This document shows positions 47,854 to 52,933 of a stretch of 52,933 nucleotides of DNA, one piece after another. Every line of letters starts with the position of its first letter. Position 1 is the first letter of the stretch. The translations under genes were made by a program, and so were the position numbers. This stretch comes from a virus, in the IMG/VR virus record IMGVR_UViG_3300048818_000172, positions 1 to 52,933 of that record; one strand, given 5' to 3'. Below the pieces are notes generated by a model. It was not told where the DNA came from and did no database searches. It saw nothing but the letters and a program-made list of their open reading frames with translations.

Positions 47854-48310
47854 CCCATCCCTCCAGAAACTTCTCCAACGCCCCCACCGCCGTTCCCGAC
47901 CCCACATCCGGCGCCCTTGACCCCTCCCCGCCTTCCGGCACCACCGCATTCCGCCGACCCCGCATCTCCAACAACTGACCCTCCAACTTCGCCATCTCCG
48001 CCATGAACTGCCGTCTCGAGTCCTTGTAATACTTCCGCAACTCCCGCACCCGGTACGTCTCCCCCTCCTTCTTCGGCCCCGATACCACCAACCGCATGTC
48101 CACCAACCCCTGCGGCTCGTCCCCCTCCAACTTTTGTACCACCGCCGGACCCGTAACTTCCTCCACCACTTCCTTTTCCGGCATCGGCAGCAACTTCCCC
48201 TTCGCGTCCCGCTCTTGCCCAGGAACCGCTCCCCTCTGTCCAGATCGCTTTTTTGGCGGACCGCTCGCGGTTTCTTCTCGCGGCCCCTCCGGTTTCCCTT
48301 CCATCCCCAC
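47831..48310 (-). CDS. Small terminase subunit candidate
   Basis: It encodes 159 residues from a GTG at 48310 (ATG at 48304 is an alternative). The N-terminus is basic and disordered, with a central helical region (EGDEPQGLVDMRLVVSGPKKEGETYRVRELRKYYKDSRRQFMAEMAKLEGQLLEMRGRR) and a C-terminal GTAVGALEKFLEGWDAGG. It is the first gene of the late block, five genes before the large terminase. Size and position suit a small terminase, but no recognisable HTH motif is visible. Confidence 0.4.
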   Translation of the reverse strand: MGMEGKPEGPREETASGPPKKRSGQRGAVPGQERDAKGKLLPMPEKEVVEEVTGPAVVQKLEGDEPQGLVDMRLVVSGPKKEGETYRVRELRKYYKDSRRQFMAEMAKLEGQLLEMRGRRNAVVPEGGEGSRAPDVGSGTAVGALEKFLEGWDAGGSAG

Positions 48311-48357
48311 AAACTACCCCCTTCCACCGGTCCCGTCAATCCCTCCCTTGGCGCAGA

Positions 48358-48375
48358 GGGGAACTATAGTTCCCC
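48358..48375. promoter_or_regulatory. 18-bp perfect palindrome in the divergent control region
   Basis: GGGGAACTATAGTTCCCC is a perfect inverted repeat placed 48-65 bases upstream of the late block and about 300 bases upstream of the early block. Its length and symmetry suit a dimeric regulator's operator. The 48311-48677 gap between the blocks has no convincing gene. I could not place a good -35/-10 pair with confidence. Confidence 0.55.
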
Positions 48376-48677
48376 CGCTTTTTCCCTATGCCTCCTCCCG
48401 TCGTCTTTATCTACCCCACTCCCCTAATGTCTTGCAGTTTATGGGAATAGGTTAAGTCGCCCCGGAGCCACCCTGCGAGGCCGGGGGGTCCGGTTCAAGC
48501 CTCCTGGCTCGGCAGGCACCGGTCTCGCCCTGCCACGGCGCCTCGGCATGGCAGCAGCGGCTCGCGTGCGTGCTCGTGCGGATCGCATTGGGGATTTGAC
48601 GGCGATACGAGGGGTAGGAAGGCGGTCGATTGGGGGGTCAGTCGACGCATGTCTCGGGGCTGATGGGGGATACGGCG

Positions 48678-48944
48678 ATGATAGCGGCATGTGTAGGGCA
48701 ATGGCTGCTGGAGACAGGGCGACAGGGGGCATACTACGGGGCGTGGGTGAGCAATCAGCAGCGGTACGTGGTTGGGTATGGCCGGGGCACGACGGAGGCC
48801 GATGCGGTGCGGGCTGCGTTGGTGGATGCCCGGCACCACTACAAGGCTGACCATGACGTACAGGCCATGCTGGAGAAGACATACTTCGGTCCGCATGGCA
48901 TGGTAGGCGGGGCGTTGCTGGCCAAGGGTGAAGCCGCGGTGTAG
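48678..48944 (+). CDS. Small protein, first gene of the early block
   Basis: It encodes 88 residues (MIAACVGQWLLETGRQGAYYGAWVSNQQRYVVGYGRGTTEADAVRAALVDARHHYKADHDVQAMLEKTYF...). I take the ATG at 48678 (GGGGGA at a good distance). ATG 48663 and TTG 48630 are in-frame alternatives. A two-strand, two-helix small domain is likely. Unknown function, possibly a takeover gene. Confidence 0.6.
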   Translation: MIAACVGQWLLETGRQGAYYGAWVSNQQRYVVGYGRGTTEADAVRAALVDARHHYKADHDVQAMLEKTYFGPHGMVGGALLAKGEAAV

Positions 48945-49015
48945 CGTGTGGCCGGTGATCCTGGGCTATGCTTGTGGCGTGGCCTGGGGACGCTGGCAGG
49001 GTGGAGGGTGTGACA
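48945..49015 (+). repeat. Intercistronic leader repeat, copy 1
   Basis: About 70 bases upstream of the ATG at 49016. It shares CGTGTGGCCGGTGA at its start, GTGGCCTGGGG in the middle and GGAGGGTG...GACAATG at its end with 49350-49417. Confidence 0.55.
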
Positions 49016-49348
49016 ATGCGGGATTACTGTGTGCTGGCCGTGGATCGGGGCTGCTGGGAGAAGGTGTTGCACGTGCAGGCCGTGAGCCGGGAGGCCGCTG
49101 TGCGGTGCGCCCTGGCCGCTGGAATGGTGCGTGTACTGAACGTAATCGAGGGGACAGGGGGCCGAGTGGTGGGCAAGTGCCCGAACGGGCTGGGCTGCCA
49201 GGACTCGATAAGCCGGAAGTGCGAGATGTGCAGCGACGACGGTGAGCTAGACTTGGCCGAGGGGAATGATGCGGCGATGCACATGGTGCAGCCGCTGACC
49301 CGTGGGAACAGCGACAACGACCCTGAGCGGTCCGATGCGGCGTGGTGA
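49016..49348 (+). CDS. Small protein with a CxxC-like C-terminal half
   Basis: It encodes 110 residues from the ATG at 49016 (GGAGGG site). MRDYCVLAVDRGCWEKVLHVQAVSREAAVRCALAAGMVRVLNVIEG is a beta-alpha-beta-like start. CPNGLGCQDSISRKCEMC carries four cysteines. Unknown early protein, possibly zinc-binding. Confidence 0.6.
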   Translation: MRDYCVLAVDRGCWEKVLHVQAVSREAAVRCALAAGMVRVLNVIEGTGGRVVGKCPNGLGCQDSISRKCEMCSDDGELDLAEGNDAAMHMVQPLTRGNSDNDPERSDAAW

Positions 49349-49417
49349 GCGTGTGGCCGGTGACCTGCCCCGGGCTCGTGGCCTGGGGCGGGGAGCCGGC
49401 ATCGGGGAGGGTGGACA
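49349..49417 (+). repeat. Intercistronic leader repeat, copy 2
   Basis: Second copy of the leader at 48945-49015, directly upstream of the ATG at 49418. A weaker resemblance (GCTCGTGGC, then GGGGGAGTCTG) is seen upstream of the ATG at 49706. Confidence 0.55.
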
Positions 49418-49639
49418 ATGGCAACGTGCAAAGTGTCGGTATTTGTGATCGTTAGCAGCGATGGGGAATACGCTTGCGGAGTTGATATCGACGATGCTAT
49501 CGCGTCGTACGACAACGACTACGGGGATGCCGTACGCCGGGTAATCGAGCTGGTGGTGGACGTGCCGGTTCCGACCGTGACCGTTCTGGAGGGGACGTGC
49601 CCGGCGGAACAGGAAGTGGGCAAGCTGCTGGTGAAGTAG
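49418..49639 (+). CDS. Small acidic early protein
   Basis: It encodes 73 residues (MATCKVSVFVIVSSDGEYACGVDIDDAIASYDNDYGDAVRRVIELVVDVPVPTVTVLEGTCPAEQEVGKLLVK). It is an alpha/beta protein with acidic loops. No family is recognised. Confidence 0.6.
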   Translation: MATCKVSVFVIVSSDGEYACGVDIDDAIASYDNDYGDAVRRVIELVVDVPVPTVTVLEGTCPAEQEVGKLLVK

Positions 49640-49705
49640 GGGCAGGAAGCTGGCCTGGCTGTGCTCGTGGCACGGCTGGGCCGGCTCTTCGGGGGAGTCT
49701 GAGCC

Positions 49706-49852
49706 ATGTACGACGAAGACGCTGGAGAAGGCGTGCCGGAGCGTGTGCGGCGAGTGTGGACAGCGTTCGAGCAATCGGCCGGTGTCGCGGCCGCGGTGCT
49801 CATTGGCCTGGCGATAGTCGCGGTGCTCGCCCTGTTGGGGGGCCACCGATGA
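49706..49852 (+). CDS. Tiny single-pass membrane protein
   Basis: It encodes 48 residues (MYDEDAGEGVPERVRRVWTAFEQSAGVAAAVLIGLAIVAVLALLGGHR). The C-terminal half is a membrane segment, so the acidic N-terminus probably faces the cytoplasm. It overlaps the next ATG (ATGA). An early membrane peptide, for example superinfection exclusion, is a possibility only. Confidence 0.55.
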   Translation: MYDEDAGEGVPERVRRVWTAFEQSAGVAAAVLIGLAIVAVLALLGGHR

Positions 49853-50055
49853 CAGCGAAACAGACAATCCGGCGAATGGCGGCGGGCGCCGGGCGGATAC
49901 AGCCAGCGTTGCGAACCCTGGCCGATCTGCGGCGGGCCGTGACGGACGGCGCCGAGCTGGCCGACGTGCTGCTGTTGATCGATGAGCTGACGAGCGACCT
50001 ATTGCGGGTGGAGGATGCCGTAGGCGTTGTGACGCCGGCGGCACTGTTCGAGTAG
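49849..50055 (+). CDS. Small helical protein
   Basis: It encodes 68 residues (MTAKQTIRRMAAGAGRIQPALRTLADLRRAVTDGAELADVLLLIDELTSDLLRVEDAVGV...). It has a basic N-terminus and amphipathic helices. It is coupled to the preceding membrane peptide. Unknown. Confidence 0.55.
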   Translation: MTAKQTIRRMAAGAGRIQPALRTLADLRRAVTDGAELADVLLLIDELTSDLLRVEDAVGVVTPAALFE

Positions 50056-50156
50056 CTGAGGGGCGCCCCGAGAGGGGCGTTAAAGCCAAGGGCCGGTCCC
50101 AATGCCGGCAGTGCGGCCTGTAACGAGCACCGACACCATAAGCCACGGGAGAGACC

Positions 50157-50429
50157 ATGAAAATCTGCATTGACGGCCACCGTTTCGACACGAAGCGGGC
50201 TACCCATCACTGGGACCTGTCATGGCACGACGAGCGCAGCAACGAACACACCGGGGACCTATACCGGAGCGCCAAGGGGACATGGTACGTTTACACGCCG
50301 TCCCAATGGGGAAACCGACACAGTTGGGAAATCATCACGCCGGAGGATGCGTTAGACCAATACAGCCGCTATCTCACCAACGAGGAAAAGACCGAAATTG
50401 CTGAGGTCGCCGGCCTGGATTGGGAATAG
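50157..50429 (+). CDS. Small hypothetical protein
   Basis: It encodes 90 residues (MKICIDGHRFDTKRATHHWDLSWHDERSNEHTGDLYRSAKGTWYVYTPSQWGNRHSWEIITPEDALDQYSRYLTNEEKTEI...). It is a compact domain of alternating strands rich in Trp/Tyr/His. GGGAGAGACC precedes the ATG. A hairpin (CGCCCC, loop GAGA, GGGGCG) lies in the 100-base gap before it. Confidence 0.65.
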   Translation: MKICIDGHRFDTKRATHHWDLSWHDERSNEHTGDLYRSAKGTWYVYTPSQWGNRHSWEIITPEDALDQYSRYLTNEEKTEIAEVAGLDWE

Positions 50430-50518
50430 CGGAGGGGGCCGGGGAGACCCCCGGCTTAACGCATCGGCGCCGCCGTCCCAAACCGGCGGGCACACACCAC
50501 CAAGGGAGCCACGGACCA

Positions 50519-50782
50519 ATGAACACGGAATCGATGATTACGGACATCCGGTACGCGATGGGCCAGATTCGGCGACTGCTGCCCAATGGCAGCGTGCAGA
50601 CGGAGGACACGTGTTGCCGGGCGTTGGACGCCCTGGAGCGCGTCGAGACCGAGCTGAGCCAAGCGGACGATGGGCCAGAGCCTGTCACACCGTCAATGCC
50701 GCTGCCGAGCGGCTACGGCACATACGATCCGCCGGCCGCCCACGAATGGACGGCCGAGGAAATACTTCGGCAGGAAGGCTAA
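50519..50782 (+). CDS. Small hypothetical protein
   Basis: It encodes 87 residues from the ATG at 50519 (MNTESMITDIRYAMGQIRRLLPNGSVQTEDTCCRALDALERVETELSQADDGP...AEEILRQEG). It is mainly helical with a disordered Pro-rich linker. It is preceded by a GC-rich hairpin (GCCGGGG, loop AGAC, CCCCGGC, near 50440) and AAGGGAG. Confidence 0.6.
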   Translation: MNTESMITDIRYAMGQIRRLLPNGSVQTEDTCCRALDALERVETELSQADDGPEPVTPSMPLPSGYGTYDPPAAHEWTAEEILRQEG

Positions 50783-50865
50783 TTTGACACACCCCGCTAT
50801 TACAGCGGACCCCGCGAATCGCGTACAGCCGCATCGCAACCGGCCGCGGGCCTGACACCCCCCGA

Positions 50866-50888
50866 GGGGCAACGGATTGCCCCTTTTT
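50866..50888 (+). terminator. Rho-independent terminator
   Basis: Stem GGGGCAA/TTGCCCC with a CGGA loop followed by TTTTT. It ends the first small-gene transcript. A promoter begins right after it. Confidence 0.85.
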
Positions 50889-50892
50889 CCTC

Positions 50893-50921
50893 TTGATTCG
50901 CCACCGGAGCTATGGTTTAAT
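50893..50921 (+). promoter_or_regulatory. Sigma70-type promoter
   Basis: TTGATT (50893-50898), a 17-base spacer, and TTTAAT (50916-50921) match the -35/-10 consensus at four and five of six positions. The promoter lies just after a terminator and 137 bases before the gene at 51058. It probably drives the recombination module that runs across the contig junction. Confidence 0.65.
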
Positions 50922-51057
50922 CCCCTCACTCCCGCCACGGAGCCCCCAGCAAGCACACACGTACAACCTGATCCACCAGCCGGCCGCGCGTCTCTACCGT
51001 GGCGGGGAGCGCCGGCCGCGCTGGTGATCTAAAGACACCTAACGGGAGGATAGGACG

Positions 51058-51288
51058 ATGAAGAATCTTGCCGCGTGTATCGTGTGCGGCGGAACTGATT
51101 GCGGCGCGACGTGGTGCCGTGGGTCCGGAGAGGCGTCGGTGAAGGATTGCCGGCCTGGTCCGGGAATGCCACCTGGTCAAATATGCACGGTGCGCGGATG
51201 CGCCCGTGAAGCCGAGCATTACGTGGACGGGACGCAGTGGTTTTGTCAACGGCACAACTCTAATTTTGCGCGGGCCGCCAACCGCTAA
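51058..51288 (+). CDS. Cysteine-rich small protein
   Basis: It encodes 76 residues (MKNLAACIVCGGTDCGATWCRGSGEASVKDCRPGPGMPPGQICTVRGCAREAEHYVDGTQWFCQRHNSNFARAANR). Eight cysteines in CxxC-like pairs plus His suggest two zinc sites. GGGAGGATAGGACG precedes the ATG. Confidence 0.65.
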   Translation: MKNLAACIVCGGTDCGATWCRGSGEASVKDCRPGPGMPPGQICTVRGCAREAEHYVDGTQWFCQRHNSNFARAANR

Positions 51289-51310
51289 ACCGGAAATGGA
51301 GGATCGAATC

Positions 51311-51517
51311 ATGGACACCGAACAGGGGCCCGAATGCCCGCCACCGGATTACAACCCCGGCTTTCACGACGACGAGGAACCGACGACGACGCCGGAGGAA
51401 TACATGCGGCGCCGCAAGCGGGCCGCGGCGCGCAGCCGAGCACCTCGGCCACTGCCGGCCGTTCTGATGCCCGAGGTGCATGACGACGAACCGCGAACAA
51501 CCGGGGAGGGCGATTGA
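51311..51517 (+). CDS. Small acidic, disordered protein
   Basis: It encodes 68 residues (MDTEQGPECPPPDYNPGFHDDEEPTTTPEEYMRRRKRAAARSRAPRPLPAVLMPEVHDDEPRTTGEGD). Acidic and basic blocks alternate. It overlaps the next ATG. Unknown. Confidence 0.55.
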   Translation: MDTEQGPECPPPDYNPGFHDDEEPTTTPEEYMRRRKRAAARSRAPRPLPAVLMPEVHDDEPRTTGEGD

Positions 51518-51846
51518 TGGCCACCTTCCGAACACACCTGGAGCTGGGCGTTGACGGCCGCGAGGTGCCGGTCGAGGTCAGCTACGCCTACCACCGGCCG
51601 CACCGCGGCGCCACAGACGGGCGCCACGGGCCGCCCATCGAACCGGACGATCCGGGGGGAATCGAAATCGATGGCTGCACACTGGCCGAGGACGGCCGAG
51701 AGGTCGAGTTGACCACAGCCCAAGAGGAATCGATCGAGCTGGACATTGGCGAGTGGCTTTCCCAGATGGAGAAGGATTGCGACTACCCTGTAATCGAAAT
51801 CAAACCCGGCGCCGACGTGCCGCATCCCGATGGGATCGGCCGATGA
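51517..51846 (+). CDS. Hypothetical beta-rich protein
   Basis: It encodes 109 residues from the ATG at 51517 (TGATG overlap with the previous stop). MATFRTHLELGVDGREVPVEVSYAYHRPHRGATDGRHGPPIEPDDPGGIEIDGCTLAEDGREVELTTAQEESIELDIGEWL... is a Gly/Asp-rich beta domain followed by a helix. Its ATGA overlaps an alternative start of the coiled-coil gene (51843). Confidence 0.65.
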   Translation: MATFRTHLELGVDGREVPVEVSYAYHRPHRGATDGRHGPPIEPDDPGGIEIDGCTLAEDGREVELTTAQEESIELDIGEWLSQMEKDCDYPVIEIKPGADVPHPDGIGR

Positions 51847-51926
51847 TACCTGACCCTGGATTTATCGAAGCCCTGGGCCGCGCATGCGACCCGTGGGAAA
51901 TGCCACCTACCCGGAGGACACCACCG

Positions 51927-52933
51927 ATGCCCGAGACAATGACCGAGCCGGCCAGCAACAGCGTGGCCGAAGCGATCCCGTCAATGAACGCAGACCTGGC
52001 CGAGTTCCGCCAGCGCAAGGCCGCCATCGCCGAGATGAAAGCCAAGTATGCCGACGTGCAGCTCGTGCCGGCCATCGTGCCCGCCGGCTATGAAGCCCGG
52101 CGCGTGGCGGTTGGCGAGCTGCGCAAGTTCCGCGGCGCCGTCGAGCGCCGGCGCGTCGACCTGAAAGCCGAATCGCTGGCTTATGGCCGTTCGGTCGATG
52201 AAGTGGCGCGGGAGCTGAAAGCCGCGGCCGAGGCGATCGAGAACCCGCTAAAACTGGAGATGGAGGCGGTCGACGAAGCCGAGCTGAAAGCGGCCGAGGC
52301 CGCCAGGCTCAAGGAACAGCGCGAGCGCGAGGAGGCAGAGCGGGCCCGAATCCAGGCGATCGAGGATGAGAACAAGAAGCTGCGCGAGGCCGAGGAGGAA
52401 CGTCTGCGCGTCCAGCGTGAGGCCGAGGAAAAGCGGCTCAAGGCCGAGGCCGAAGAACGGGCCGAGAAACTGCGGATCGAGGAGGAACGTCTGCGAGTCG
52501 AACGCGCGGCCCTGGCCGCGGAACGCAAGAAGATCGAAGCCGAGCAGGTTCAGCGTGAGGCGGCTGCGCGGGAAGAGCAAGAGCGGTTGGCCGCAGAAGC
52601 CGCGGCCTACGCATCGAAGCAAGAGGCCGCGCGCCGGGCCGAGGCGGACCGCATCGAAGCCGAATACCAGGCCCAGCAAGCCACCCTGAAAGCCGAGCGT
52701 GCCGAGCTGGACCGCCAGCGCGCCGAGCTGCGGGCCCAGCAAGACGAGGCGGCGCGGATCGAGCGCGATCGCCTGGCCAAGATCGAGGCCGAACAGCAGC
52801 GCATCGCCGAGGAGCAAGCTGCCGAGGCGCGGCGCACCGAGGCCAGGTTGCAGGAGGCCAAGCGGATCGAAGATGAGGCCGCCGCAGCCGAACAGAAGCG
52901 GCTCGACAAGATTCGCATGGACGCCGAGGAGCT
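51927..52933 (+). CDS. Coiled-coil phage protein, N-terminal part (3' end beyond the contig end)
   Basis: It is open to the contig end. The ATG at 51927 follows GGAGGA; 51843 is an in-frame alternative. The first 130 residues (LAEFRQRKAAIAEMKAKYADVQLVP..., VGELRKFRGAVERRRVDLKAESLAYGRSVDEVARELKAAAEAIENPL) match the globular N-terminal type of phage recombination-associated coiled-coil proteins (DUF1351-like). Then the same Glu/Ala/Arg/Lys coiled coil begins as at 2-763. This copy differs from the contig-start copy in sequence and by 33 bases. Confidence 0.8.
   Translation, partial: MPETMTEPASNSVAEAIPSMNADLAEFRQRKAAIAEMKAKYADVQLVPAIVPAGYEARRVAVGELRKFRGAVERRRVDLKAESLAYGRSVDEVARELKAAAEAIENPLKLEMEAVDEAELKAAEAARLKEQREREEAERARIQAIEDENKKLREAEEERLRVQREAEEKRLKAEAEERAEKLRIEEERLRVERAALAAERKKIEAEQVQREAAAREEQERLAAEAAAYASKQEAARRAEADRIEAEYQAQQATLKAERAELDRQRAELRAQQDEAARIERDRLAKIEAEQQRIAEEQAAEARRTEARLQEAKRIEDEAAAAEQKRLDKIRMDAEE
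52298..52396 (+). repeat. Terminal overlap, right copy (identical to 1-99)
   Basis: This is the right-hand partner of the 99-base overlap. The overlap begins at GGCCGCCAGGCTC and ends where the two contig ends first differ (base 100 / 52397). Confidence 0.9.

Noticed and set aside
1-52933. CRISPR array, integrase, repressor, DNA or RNA polymerase
   Set aside because: No repeat-spacer pattern and no protein with the motifs of these families was seen on either strand.

Overview
The window is almost certainly one complete, circularly permuted genome of a short-tailed (podovirus-like) tailed phage infecting a GC-rich bacterium. It has a large terminase, portal, scaffold, major capsid protein, adaptor and nozzle-type tail proteins, very large internal virion proteins, and an ERF/YqaJ recombination module. 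I see no integrase, repressor, DNA polymerase, RNA polymerase, ribosomal or metabolic gene, so it looks lytic and dependent on host replication and transcription. Nothing in the sequence names the host. Bases 1-99 recur exactly at 52298-52396, so the two ends overlap. Closing the circle there gives a unit of about 52.3 kb. The remaining 0.6 kb of overlap is a diverged version of the same coiled-coil gene.

There are two transcription blocks. The early/replication block is on the + strand. It starts near 48.7 kb, crosses the contig ends and runs to 13.2 kb. It holds many tiny genes (48.7-51.8 kb), a coiled-coil protein, an ERF annealing protein and a lambda-exonuclease-type nuclease (recombination, 51.9-3.2 kb), an SF2 helicase (5.0-6.5 kb), two intact DNA methyltransferases and a cytosine methyltransferase remnant (7-12 kb), an HNH nuclease and a VRR-NUC nuclease. 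Two stretches without genes (764-1112 and 11891-12488) are rich in inverted repeats and may encode structured RNAs.

The late block is on the - strand, read from 48.3 kb down to 13.2 kb. It runs through terminase-associated small genes, an endonuclease VII-like gene, the large terminase and the portal. A 6-kb accessory section follows with small membrane, secreted and unknown proteins and a capsid-gene relic. Then come scaffold, major capsid protein, head and decoration proteins, adaptor, nozzle, tail and fibre proteins, and a 2071-residue polyvalent internal protein. Two homing-type endonuclease genes sit on the + strand inside this block. The two blocks diverge around 48.3-48.7 kb, where an 18-bp perfect palindrome lies, and converge at about 13.2 kb.

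The most unusual feature is at 7032-8510. A DNA methyltransferase gene carrying four SSPP[FY] motifs is the only gene between perfect 22-bp terminal inverted repeats. The unit is flanked by 12-bp direct repeats and splits a DUF551-like gene, whose reading frame is restored exactly if one repeat plus the unit is removed. It looks like a transposon-like methyltransferase cassette without its own transposase.
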